Source: Haematobia irritans (lineage: Eukaryota; Arthropoda; Insecta; Diptera; Muscidae). From it: a stretch of 64,000 nucleotides of DNA. Within the stretch, counting starts at the first letter, position 1; every line of letters begins with the position of its first letter. The stretch lies in the NCBI RefSeq assembly GCF_050003625.1, contig NC_134399.1, positions 107,982,615 to 108,046,614 of the forward strand, in the 5' to 3' direction. The position numbers and the translations under genes are program-made. The notes under the pieces are model-generated. The model saw nothing but the letters and a program-made list of their open reading frames with translations, searched no databases and was not told the DNA's origin. Below, in pieces: positions 31,188-41,556 of this stretch.

Positions 31188-34100
31188 GGCCGCTTGTGCT
31201 GCCTTAAAAGTTCTCCTGATGAAAGGAGACATAGATATAGTTCTTATTCAAGAACCATACATATATAAGAACAAGATCTGTGAATTAAACACTCCGGGTT
31301 TCAAACTTTTGCATAATACCGGTATCGATATAAATCGAGCATGTATAATTGCTAAAAACGAACTAAACTTGTTTCTGATTCCTTCATTGAGCAATACAGA
31401 CACTGTCGTAGCCAGTCTAGAGATATCCACATGCAAATATTGAGTATCTTCGGTCTACATGGGGCATGATAGGGATATGCCACCCTGTGCCGTTAGGACC
31501 TTAGTTGAGGAGTCACTAAAAACAAAGACAAAACTCATTATGGGATGCGATGCAAATGCACATCATAGTATTTGGGGAAGTAGTGATACTAATGCAAGGG
31601 GAGAGTCGCTAATAGAGTTTATTTTGCGTACTAACCTGGTAGTTTGCAATAAGGGAGATGCACCAACCTTCGTCACCAGGAACAGACAACAGGTTTTGGA
31701 CGTAACGTTGACCTCTCCGGAACTGAATGATAAGATATCTGAGTGGCAAGTTTTGAGGGAACATAGCTTCTCAGATCATCGCTACATCAGTTTCAGATTG
31801 GCTGTTCGTACTTCAAAGACCATATTTCCGCCAAATGTTAGGAAAGCTGATTGGAATAGGTACAGGGAATCGTTCAATTCGATGATACCGGAAATGCCGG
31901 AGACAAATATGGGCACTGTGCAAGATATCGAACACGCAGTGGAGCGGATTACTAAGGCCTTCAACATTTCACTGAAAGCTGCTTGCCCTAGAGGAAAGCC
32001 AAGGGGAAAAAATCGGCCGCCATGGTGGACTACGGAGTTAAGTAATATGAGGAAATCCTGCAGGAAGCTCTTTAACAAAGCAAAGTCCACAAGAGCTCCG
32101 GAGGATTGGGACACTTACAAGATGAATCTGAGAGAATATAAACGAGAACTGAGAAGGTCTCAACAAAACTCTTGGGATGATTACTGTAGCAGTATTGAGA
32201 ATACGTCAGAGGCTTCCAGACTACGGAAGGTACTAGCATCCACTAACACCGCTCCAGGTTTCATTAAAACATCGGAGGGAAATTGGACAACGTCCAGTGA
32301 GGAGACGTTGGAGGTACTTTTGAACACACACTTCCCTGGAAATCAGACGATTGAACCATGTTCCGGCGGTGTAACAGAGGCTCAGCGATCATTTCCTATC
32401 GAGGAAATTGTGTCGGAATATAGAATAAAATGGGCTTTAAATAGATTTGGACCATTCAAATCCCCCGGACCTGATGGAATTACTCCGGAGGAGTTACAGG
32501 CAGTGGCTGAAAGAATTATCCCCTGGTTGACGGTGATATATAAAAAATGTGTAAACTTAGCATATATTCCAGAAAAGTGGAGGGAAACAAAAATCGTCTT
32601 CATACCTAAAGCAGGAAAAACCTCTCACTCGAGTGCGAAGGATTTCCGACCAATCAGCTTATCCTCATTCCTACTAAAGACCCTGGAGAGGATGATAGAC
32701 ATGTATCTTAGAACTAGCGTGGATTCACGTTTGCTCTCGAAACGACAGCATGCATACTCGAAGGGCAGGTCTACTGAGACCGCATTGCATGAACTGGTCA
32801 GCTTTATTGAAAGCTCACTATCTGTCAAAGAATACACAATCGTGGCGTTTCTAGACATCGAAGGGGCGTTCAATAATGTCCATCCGAGCTCGATATTAAA
32901 TGGACTGACAACTCTGAATGTTGATCCATGTATACTCAGGCTGTTAGACGAACTGCTAATGAAGAGACGTATTTCAGCCACACTAGGACAAGCAAACATA
33001 CAAAAGTATGTGAACAGAGGCACTCCCCAAGGAGGAGTTCTATCACCTCTTCTTTGGAATGTTGCTATAAACAACCTTCTGGTTTCTCTAGAAAAAGAAA
33101 GGATAAAAGTGGTGGCATACGCAGATGATGTGGCGCTAGCAGTCAGGGGAAAATTCCCATCCACACTCAGAGATATTATACAGAGAGCTCTCCGGATGAC
33201 TGAGAAATGGGCGAAAGATAATGGTCTTGGTGTAAATCCAGCAACGACAGAAATAGTCATGTACTGCAAAGATCACAAAACTCCCACGGTTAGGCCCATT
33301 TCCTTAGGGGGTACTGAAATTCCCTTTGGTGAGTGTGCAAAATACCTTGGTGTTATTTTGGAAGCTGAATTTTAGGCTTAATATTGAAGAGAGGGCGAGA
33401 AAAGCCACGGTAGCTTTGTACTCGTGCAAAAAGGCAATAGGGAAAAAGTGGGGACTAAGACCAAAAATTGTGCATTGGCTATACACGGCAGTGGTTAGAC
33501 CTATAATGCTATATGGTGTTGTAGTCTGGTGGCCGGCACTTCAGAAACCGACTTGTTTAGATAAAGTTCAGCGTATGGCGAGCTTATGTATCTCAGGCGC
33601 ATTTAGTAAGACAGGAACAGACTCCCTTAATGTCATGCTACATCTATTGCCTTTTGACATTTTGGCCAAACAATCAGCTGCAACAACGGCTGTGCGGTTG
33701 CGCGAGCTATCGCTGTGGTCGGAAAAATGTACGGTCATAGTTCGGTCCTCAAAGTAATGCCGGATGTGCCTAACGTAGTGGATTACACCCTGGCAAAACC
33801 ACTTTTCGACAAAAAGTTTGAAACTCTAATTCCCAACAGTGAGGCGTGGTGTACACAGACCCCGGGGAATAAAAGATATATAGATTTCTATACTGATGGC
33901 TCCAAATTGAATGGACAAGTGGGATTCGGAGTATATTCTAAAGATCTGGAAATTCGAATAGCGAAAAGATTACCTAATCACTGTAGTGTTTTTCAGGCTG
34001 AAATATTGGCAATAAGAGAGGTGGTGAATTGGCTGAGAAGTAATGTTCCAACAAATATTGGCATTAATATATACTCAGACAGTCAACCTGCAATAAAATC

Positions 34101-34731
34101 CTTGGACTCTGTGTTCCTTAACTCAAAAACGGCCATAGACTGCCGCAAATCTCTCAACGAGATGGCTGAGCAGTACAATATTCACCTAATATGGGTGCCT
34201 GGTTATAGGAACATACCGGGGAACTGTGAAGCAGATGTGTTAGCAAGGCTAGGAACTACCTTACATATTCCAGGGGAACTAGAATCTGTTGGTATGCCTC
34301 TGGCCACCTGCAAGCTCTTACTGCGTGAGAAGGCTGTTATGATGGCCAATATTCGATGGGAAAATTGCAAGGGTTGTAACGACACCAAGCAAATATGGCC
34401 CCATTTAAACTTAAACCGCACACTAGATATGCTAGTGTTCTCAAGGCGTCAGATAGCACTCCTAATATCTGCTATAACGGGTCGCTGCCTGATAGGCGAA
34501 TTTGCAAAAACTATAGGTGCGAAGTATAATGACTATTGTATAAGCTGTCATGACGTGGAGGAAAAGGAATCAATTAAACACCTCTTGTGTGAGTGTCCTG
34601 CTTTTTGTGTAAGGCGTAAGCGAATTTTAGGAGCATATAGCTTTAGATTACTGGCTGACCTGGAAAACGTTAACTTAAGCAGTTTGTTAATGTTTTTGGA
34701 GCAATCTGGTTGGTTCCACAAAAGTAAATAA
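31147..34731 (+). pseudogene. LINE ORF2: endonuclease, RT, RNase H
   Basis: The replication polyprotein, broken in three places. Apurinic-type endonuclease: FLQINLHRCKAA near the start, LIQEPYI, then MGCDANAHHSIWGSS and SFSDHRYISF. Reverse transcriptase: PGPDGITPEEL, FRPISLSSFLLKTLER, VAFLDIEGAFNNVHPSS, TPQGGVLSPLLWN and the catalytic YADD at 33118-33129. RNase H: IDFYTDGSKLNG (about 33880), FQAEILAIREVV, IYSDSQPAIKSL. C-terminal zinc-binding-like CISCHDVEEKESIKHLLCEC. Breaks: TGA at 31441-31443 inside the endonuclease, a frameshift near 33350-33375 after the RT core, and another near 33715-33730 next to a run of A. The first ATG in frame is 31147. Confidence 0.93.
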
Positions 34732-34876
34732 TAGAGAAGGTTCAGTGGTTAAGACTAGAAGTGCCCATATGTAATAGGTACTTTTAGTTAAATGTGGTAT
34801 CACAATGGACTGAATAGTCTAAGTGAGCCTGAAATTTAATCAAGCTGCCACTTTAACCTAACCTAACCTAACCTAA
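34732..34876 (+). other. LINE 3' UTR shared with SINE
   Basis: GTGGTATCACAATGGACTGA, then ATAGTCTAAGTGAGCCTGA, CTGCCACTT and four TAACC units. The first two blocks are identical to the SINE 3' region. This suggests they form the recognition signal for the LINE's reverse transcriptase. Confidence 0.85.
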
Positions 34877-35440
34877 TCACGAAATTTATTGATCCAATAA
34901 TTTTTTCTATAGGAATAAAATTTTGAAAAAAATTTCTATAAAAACAAAGTTTTGAGAAAATTTTCTATAGAAATAAAATTTTGAAAAAATTTTCTATAAA
35001 AATAAAGTTTTGAGAAAATTTTCTATAGAAATAAAATTTGTACAAAATTTTCTATAGAAATATTTTATTTTAATGTTTGAACATTTTTAATTCGGAATTT
35101 TAATTGAAACTTTTTCAATAACGAAAGTGAATTAATCACAGAATTAAATAGAAATAAAAAAAATATACTTGAATAAAAAATTAATTGATTTATTCGGCAC
35201 TTTCAATTAATTTTTTAATTGGTAGAATTAAAAATTTAATAATAATTTAATAATTAATATTTTAGGGACTTGTAGTTATATGAAAATATGATGTACAGTG
35301 GGAGAAAAGATGATTCAATTTGTAAAAGGAAAATTCCCAAATGTTTCGATAATTTATAATTTTAGTTAGCATGGCTAAAATATTTTTCTATAATTGTGAA
35401 ATCATTTCGAGAGGACTCGGCCGTAAATGTTGGCCTCTCA
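34877..35440. repeat. AT-rich MITE remnant with 29-bp units
   Basis: It starts ATCACGAAATTTATTGATCC, like the interior of the MITE at 18076-18364. About six 29-bp AT units follow (34890-35065), then AATTAATTGATT-type sequence. No gene is present. Confidence 0.5.
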
Positions 35441-35956
35441 CACTCAAAAAAAAGTGAACCCTATATTTCACTAAAGCTGATTTAATTCTCTTTTAGTTCA
35501 TAGAATTATTACGTTTTAAGAAAGTTTCCATGCCATCAACAATTTTTTGCGTACGTAAGTTAACTTAACTAAAGCAGAAGAAAAAATTATACACAATTGA
35601 AGTATAAAGATGAACTAAATTCGTGTCTCCCACAAAATAGTTCAGAATTCCTTAATATTTGTAAATTTTACCAATAATGCGTCCATCATGAACTTCGTAT
35701 GGCACTAAAGACATTTTTGCAATTTTGAAGTCCAATTTTTTCCTTCAAACTACGAAATTTTCTTCAATAAATGAAAAATAATAATGTTGTCTAATAAATC
35801 TTCTTAAATTTGTCGAAAATGTTTTACTTGTTTTTGCGAAATCAGCACGACATCTGCGTTTATAATACAGTTTAGTTAAAATTTTCTACAATTAAACAGA
35901 TTTTTCTACAATTAACTAAAATTTTCTTTCCTGGTGGGTTCACTGTTTTTTCAGTG
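35441..35956. mobile_element. MITE-N, 516-bp TIR element
   Basis: The left end CACTCAAAAAAAAGTGAACC is inverse to the right end GGTTCACTGTTTTTTCAGTG (20 bp, few mismatches). CA may flank both sides. There is no ORF. Related left-end sequence occurs at about 36765-37070 and 61833-62110. Confidence 0.75.
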
Positions 35957-36764
35957 CAGCAGTGTTCTACACTAATTTGAACAATATATCCCATAAATGT
36001 AGAAACGATGAAGATGGTTCACCTTTATATTGGTCTGCCACCCACTTTCTTGGCTATTTAAAAGTGAAATTTCGTTTATAAATACATGGTGACCGAACTC
36101 CCATTTTCATTTCTCGATCATCTCGATTAAAGACAATCACCGCTATCCAGGTTTTGTATACCGCAAGATGGATGACATTTTTTTTTTAATTGTTTAATTA
36201 TTTCTGATTTTTCTCCAGCAGAGCCTATTTCATTATTATTATTTCGTTTTTTTGTTTTTTAACTTGTCAAACAATTATTGCGGATTTTTGTGAGGAATTT
36301 TAATTTAAATTGTGGATTTTTAGGGACGAAAGCATCCCAATTTGAGGACAAGAGAGATAGATAAAATATTCTCAACACTCTTCTTCGCCTGGGCTCGACG
36401 TATTTCTGTTGCTCTTTGGAGTTTGAAAAGTTGAGGTATCTATAACAAGATCCTGATGCGCCCTCTTCGGTATATTGGTTTCTGTTCCTTCTAGAGTTTT
36501 CGGAGACACCATTTTGAACAACCGTTCTAATGTTCTTTTCTTTACTTTTCGGAGAGTAACTCCGAAGTACTGTCTGAAACTTCGCAAGGGTTTTTCACCT
36601 TTTGATAATCTGTACAAAGTTTATAAATATAATTTTAAAAGTTATTTGTGAAATTATAAACATCTCATTTATATTTTGAGTTTACTTCGTTTGGTATTCC
36701 ATTCTGCAAGAATACCATGAAGCAATTTACCCAAGTCTCTTCTTGATCTGTCGTACTTAAAAGA
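35957..36764. other. Unresolved low-copy block
   Basis: It contains a TATA-like TATAAATACATGG (36079) followed by TGGTGACCGAACTCCC, which resembles the primer-binding region that follows the left LTR in some insect LTR retroelements. I see no LTR pair and no pol gene. It could also be a host-gene promoter. See the ORF at 36372-36617. Confidence 0.3.
36372..36617 (-). CDS. Unrecognised ORF or exon fragment
   Basis: About 81 codons, Lys/Arg-rich in the first half (FGVTLRKVKKRTLERLFKMV) and Ser/Thr/Pro-rich in the second, ending in acidic EEEC before a stop. The first codon is TTG, so it is not a complete ORF. An acceptor-like TTTGTACAG precedes it on the minus strand, so it could be a terminal exon. 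I recognise no domain. It may belong to an old retroelement or a spliced host gene, or may be chance. Confidence 0.25.
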   Translation of the reverse strand: MYRLSKGEKPLRSFRQYFGVTLRKVKKRTLERLFKMVSPKTLEGTETNIPKRAHQDLVIDTSTFQTPKSNRNTSSPGEEEC

Positions 36765-37070
36765 ATGAGAACCCCCTATTTTACTAAAGCCATATTAACT
36801 TTATTTTAGTTAATGGAATTATTATGTTTAGAGGGAATTTCCTTTTCTCTAATAATGAGCCCATCGCGAACATTGTATGGCTCTCAAGACATTCTTGCAA
36901 TCTTGAACTCCAATTTTTTCCTTGAAACTACAAATTTTCTTTATCAAGCGAAAAAAATTAATTATGTCTAATAAATTTTTTTTTAAATTTGTCGAAAAAT
37001 ATTTACACTTATTTTTGTGATTGATAATATTGTTTTTATGTGACCAAGTATTAAAGTTTGAAATACACAT
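36765..37070. mobile_element. MITE-N partial copy upstream of gene B
   Basis: AATGAGAACCCCCTATTTTAC, then TAAAGCCATATTAACTT and TAGTTAATGGAATTATTATG, match the left part of MITE-N at 35441. It lies about 100-400 bp upstream of the gene B TATA box. Confidence 0.6.
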
Positions 37071-37168
37071 AAGGGTTAACAATAATAACTGCGATTAAAG
37101 GGAAACATAATCACAGACTTTTATGATTATGTTTCTGGCTGATATATTTTGCCATAAAGTGAAAGTGG

Positions 37169-37176
37169 TATAAATA
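37169..37176 (+). promoter_or_regulatory. TATA box of gene B
   Basis: TATAAATA, preceded by GAAAGTGG (gene A: GAAAGTTG), with an initiator-like ATCAGTTCAC about 30 bp downstream and the ATG at 37225. The spacing matches gene A. Confidence 0.82.
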
Positions 37177-37224
37177 GTGGAGAACTTCTTGGCATATCAT
37201 CAGTTCACTCACTTCAAAATCAAT

Positions 37225-37878
37225 ATGAAAACCTTCTTCGCTATTTTTGCCTTATTCTTGGTAGCCGCCCAGGCTGGTACCATTGACAATGCCGCCATCA
37301 ACTATGAAGGCATGGTCGATGACATTTTAGCCGAAATGGGCCAAATCGCCAAGGATGCCGCTGTAGCTTTGCAACATTCCGTTGAGGACATTGTTTTGGA
37401 TCCTTTGCATCAGGTTGAGGAGGTCGTCGAAAGCATTGAAGCCCGCCGTGAAGAAAGTGATGTCTGTGTTGCCGCCCAAGACGAGAAAGTTACTGCCACC
37501 GTTGATGCCATGCACCGTGATATGGGTGTATGCGGTGTTGTTGCTGCCAAGTCCTCTGCCCAAATTATGAGCGACATCAGTGAAGCTACCCAACAATTGG
37601 TATTCGATGGCTATGATGTTCTCTCCACCTACAACAAATGCCGCAATTATAAAAATAGCGTCTTGAAGAACTCTTGCTATGCTCGTTTGACCATTAAGGC
37701 TACTTTGTACATGAACAATGCCCGCAAATCGATCAAGACCATCCGTAAGAGCACCAGTGAACGTCTTCCTGCTGTTGTCTCCGATGCCGATGTTTGCACC
37801 CACACCGCTGCCGAAGTTGCTGTTTTGGAATTGGACAATATCCATGCCACCATCGATGCTTGCATTTCAAATAACTAA
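37225..37878 (+). CDS. Secreted TsetseEP/DUF725-type protein, paralog B
   Basis: A 217-residue intronless protein with the same 17-residue signal peptide and six-cysteine helical plan as gene A. Start choice: an in-frame codon at 37177 would add 16 residues before the signal peptide and lies upstream of the likely transcription start, so the ATG at 37225 is preferred. Differences from A cluster in the acidic linker (about residues 63-90: VVESIEARREESDVCVAAQD here) and at the last dozen residues (DNIHATIDACISNN). The region between is identical in protein and nearly so in DNA. The role is unknown; secretion into gut or another lumen is likely from the family. The same-strand relation to A suggests a tandem duplication later spread by transposons. 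Confidence 0.9.
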   Translation: MKTFFAIFALFLVAAQAGTIDNAAINYEGMVDDILAEMGQIAKDAAVALQHSVEDIVLDPLHQVEEVVESIEARREESDVCVAAQDEKVTATVDAMHRDMGVCGVVAAKSSAQIMSDISEATQQLVFDGYDVLSTYNKCRNYKNSVLKNSCYARLTIKATLYMNNARKSIKTIRKSTSERLPAVVSDADVCTHTAAEVAVLELDNIHATIDACISNN

Positions 37879-37944
37879 AGAGGTTTACGTAAAATCTGTC
37901 CCCTTTAAAGTAGGGATTTAAACCAACTTTATGTTTTATTTTTA

Positions 37945-37950
37945 AATAAA
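37945..37950 (+). terminator. Polyadenylation signal of gene B
   Basis: AATAAA 67 bp after the stop codon of gene B, in AT-rich sequence. Confidence 0.75.
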
Positions 37951-38389
37951 GAACATAATTGCAAGTAATATGTGTGTCCAATGTGTCATATATTGCCCAT
38001 TTGGAATTTAATAGATTCAATGGAAACGATGTGTATATTTGATAGAAGAAGTCATTGTACTTCATCACAACCGTCTTCCAAAATCCATCGACCCGAAACC
38101 ATTATAGTAACCGGGATAATATCTGAAGTTTTTAGAACATTAGCACATCTAGTACGAGCATATTCTTGGAGCTTTTGCATCCATTGGATTTTTCCCATCG
38201 GTCATTCGACATCCTAATAGTCTTCTCGTTCAGTATGAGGTTGATGGCAGTTAGAGACCTGCTGTTAGAGATTCTAGTTGCCCTAGTTTCCGCTCATTAG
38301 GTTTGATGTTACCTGATATCAGGTACACCATATTTAGTGAATATTGACCTGTTCAGTCATCTAAATGTGGGACTTGCCGAGATTTTCGA
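37951..38389. other. 3' flank of gene B, no further gene
   Basis: Low-copy sequence of ordinary composition. No ORF or RNA gene that I can support. Confidence 0.45.
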
Positions 38390-40465
38390 GTTAAGGAAAA
38401 GTTTAAAGTCGGGCGGGCCAACTATATTATACCCTGCACCACTTTGTAGATCTAAATTTTCGATACCATATCACATCCGTCAAATGTGTTGGGTGCTATA
38501 TATAAAGGTTTGTCCCAAATACATACATTTAAATATCACTCGATTTGGACAGAATTTGATAGACTTTTACAAAATCTATAGACTCCAAATTTAAGTTGGC
38601 TAATGCACTAGAGTGGAACACAGTGTAGGGCAGGGTATAAATATGGGAAACATTTAAATCTAAAGCAATTTTAAGGAAACTTCGCAAAAGTTTATTTATG
38701 ATTTAACGCTCGATATATATGTATTAGAAGTTTAGGAAAATTAGAGTCATTTTTACAACTTTTCGACTAAGCAGTGGCGATTTAACAAGGAAAATGTTGG
38801 TATTTTGACCATTTTTGTCGAAATCAGAAAAAATATATATGGGAGCTATATCTAAATCTGAATATAGGCACACATGACTATATTACTAATTGTACTCCTA
38901 GTGCAAAATTTCAACCAAATTGGGCCAAAACTCTGGCTTCTGGGGCCATATAAGTCCATATCCGGAAAAAAATATATATGGAAGCTATATCTAAATCTGA
39001 ACCGATTTCAATCAAATTTGGCACACATGACTATACTACCAATTGTACTCCTTGTGCAAAATTTCAAGCTAATCGGGATAAAAGTCTGGCTTCTGGGTCC
39101 ATATAAGTGCATATCGGGCGAAAGATATATATGGGAGCTATATCTAAATCTGAATCGATTTCAACCAAATTTGGCACGCATAGCTACAATGCCAAATCTA
39201 CTTCCTGTGCAAAATTTCAACCAAATTGGGCCAAAACTCTGGCTATTAGAACCATATTAGTCCATATCGTGCGAAAAATATATATGGAAGCTATATCTAA
39301 ATCTGAACCGATTTCAATCAAATTTGGCACACATGAATATACTACCAATTGTACTCCTTGTGCAAAATTTCAACCAAATTAGGCCAAAAATCTAGCTTCT
39401 GGGGCCATATAAGCCCATATCGGGCGAAAGATATATATGGGAGCTATATCTAAATCTCAATCGATTTCAACCAAATTTGGGACGCATAGCTATAATGCTA
39501 AATCTACTCCCTGTGCAAAAATTTCAACCAAATTGGGCCAAAACTCTGGCTTTTAGGAGCATATTAGTCCATATCGGTCAAAAAATATATATGGGAGCTA
39601 AATCTGAACCGATTTCAATCAAATTTTGCACACTTGACTATACTACTAATTGTACTCCTAATGGGAGCCACCGTGGTGCTATGGTTAGCATGCCCGCCTT
39701 GCATACACAAGGTCGTGGGTTCGATTCCTACTACGACCGAACACCAAAAAGTTTTTCAGCGGTGGATTATCCCACCTCAGTGATGCTGGTGACATTTCCG
39801 AGGGTTTCAAAGCTTCTCTAAGCGGTTTCACTGGAATGTGGAACGCCGTTCGGACTCGGCTATAAAAAGGAGGTCCCTTGTCATTGAGCTTAACATGGAA
39901 TCGTGCAGCACTCAGTGATAAGAGAGAAGTTCACCACTGTGGTATCACAATGGACTGAATAGTCTAAGTGTGCCTAATACATCGGGCTGCCACATAACCT
40001 AACCTAACCTAATGCAAAATTTCAACCAAATCCGGCAAAAAACTGGCTTCTGGGGTCATATAAGTGCATATCGGGCGAAAGATATATGGGAGCTATATCT
40101 AAATCTGAACCGATTTCAATCTAATTTTGCACACTTGACTAGACTAAGTGTTATGTTTGTACAAAATTTCAAGCAAATCGGTATAAAACTCTGGCTGCTG
40201 GGTCCATATTAGTGCATATCGGGCGAAAGATATATATAGCTATATCTAAATCTAAACCGATTTCTTCCAAAATCAATTGGGTTCTATTGTGACCCAAATT
40301 AGGAACATGTGTCAAATTTGAAGACGATTGGACTTAAATTGCAACCTAGACTTTGATCACAAAAATGTGTTCACAGACAGACGGACGGACGGACAGACGG
40401 ACATGGCTATATCGACTCAGGGACCCACTCTGAGCATTATTGCCAAAGACACCATGTGTCTATAT
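38390..40465 (-). mobile_element. HINE-2 relative with SINE insertion
   Basis: It begins with a decayed terminus (AAAGTCGGGCGGGCCAAC) and has an internal end-like CAGGGTATAAATATGGG (about 38631). About seven diverged monomers follow (GGGAGCTATATCTAAATCTG, with CTAATTGTACTCCTAGTGC variants). A SINE is inserted at 39663-40012. A GACGGACGGACGGACAGACG microsatellite lies at about 40380-40400. It ends at 'caccatgtgtctat', where a short minus-strand SINE-head fragment follows (about 40470-40500). Confidence 0.8.
39663..40012 (+). mobile_element. Intact tRNA-headed SINE (about 350 bp)
   Basis: The reference copy in this window. It has GGGAGCCACCGTGGTGC, A-box-like TGGTTAGCATGCC, B-box-like GGTTCGATTCC, a body with GGTGGATTATCCCACCTCAG and GGCTATAAAAAGGAGG, then GTGGTATCACAATGGACTGA, AGTCTAAGTG and three TAACC units. 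CTAAT lies at both edges as a short target duplication. The neighbouring monomer reads CTCCTAGTGCAAAATTT, which gives the empty site. No protein is encoded. Confidence 0.9.
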
Positions 40466-40628
40466 CTTGGGCATGCTAACCATTGTACCACGGTGGTGCA
40501 AACTAGAAACGTTAAGTCTATGAAGTCAACGATTGGAAATTTTTAAAATTTCAATTAAAACATGCATTGATACAATTAACTTTTTAATCAAACTCGGATG
40601 AGTAAGCCATTTAAAATTTTTTATTTTT
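40466..40628. other. SINE fragment and MITE-like AT sequence
   Basis: GGCATGCTAACCATTGTACC (minus-strand SINE head), then AATTAAAACATGCATTGATA-type sequence related to the 18076 MITE. No gene. Confidence 0.5.
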
Positions 40629-41239
40629 ATACCCTCCACCATAGGATAGGGTGTATATTAACTTTGTCATTCCGTTTGTAACACATCGAAATATTGCTCT
40701 AAGACCCCATAAAGTATATATATATATATTCTGGGTCGTGGTGAAATTCTGAATCGATCTAAGCATGTCCGTCCGTCCGTCTGTTGAAATCACGCTAACT
40801 TCCGAACGAAACAAGCTATCGACTTGAAACTTGGCATAAGTAGTTGTTGTAGATGTAGGTCGGATGGTATTGCATATGGGCCATATCGGACCACTTTTAC
40901 GTATAGCCCCCATATAAACCGACCCCAGATTTGGTTTGGAGATCCTCTTGGAGGCAAAATTCATCCGATCTGGTTGAAATTTGGTATGTGGTGTTAGTAT
41001 ATGGTCTATAACAACCGTGCAAAAATTGGTCCATATTGGTCCATAATTATATATAGCCCCCATATAAATCGATCCCCAGATTTGACCTCCGGAACCTCTT
41101 GGAGGAGCAAAATTTGTCCGATTCGGTTGAAAATTGGTACATTGCGCTAGTATATGGCCGCTAAGAGCCATGCAAAAATTGGTCCATGTCGGTCTATAGT
41201 TATATATAGCCAATGGCCAATCACACAAAAATTGGTCCA

Positions 41240-41525
41240 TGTCGCCAAAACTAATCTACCAAAATTTTATTTCTATTAAAAATTTTGTCAAAATGTTAGT
41301 ACTATAGAAAGTTTTGTCAAAATTTTATTTCTGTAGAAAATTTTGTCAAAATTTTATTTCTATAGAAAATTTTGTCAAAATTGTATTTCTATAGAAAATT
41401 TTATCAAAATTTTATTTCTATAGATAATTTTGTCAAAATTTTATTTCTATAGAAAATTTTGAAAAAGTTTTATTTCTATAGATAATTTTGTCAAAATTTT
41501 ATTTCTATAGAAAATTTTGTCGAAC
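41240..41525. repeat. 29-bp AT module of composite HINE-1
   Basis: About nine units of ATTTTATTTCTATAGAAAAT plus TTTGTCAAA with point changes. Confidence 0.85.
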
Positions 41526-41556
41526 TGAATTATATACGTATTTAATCTACCCTTTT

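Larger units (their letters stand above)
30192..34876 (+). mobile_element. Non-LTR retrotransposon (LOA/I/Jockey-type LINE)
   Basis: It carries gag-like ORF1, an overlapping endonuclease-RT-RNase H ORF2, a short 3' UTR, and a tail of TAACC repeats ending near 34876. The clade is inferred from the domain order (endonuclease, RT, RNase H, C-terminal Cys/His motif) and the style of the motifs; LOA-like is my best guess. The 5' end is unclear and probably truncated. ORF2 has one stop and two frameshifts, so this copy is dead but recent. Its last 85 bp match the 3' end of the SINEs in this window. Confidence 0.9.

Noticed and set aside
31215..31240. A second hammerhead-like CTGATGA motif
   Set aside because: CCTGATGAAAGG lies in ORF2 coding sequence and lacks the following GAAA and a third stem.
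37177..37224. N-terminally extended start for gene B
   Set aside because: It would start at the TATA box, upstream of the expected transcription start, and puts 16 residues before an evident signal peptide. Gene A has no such extension.
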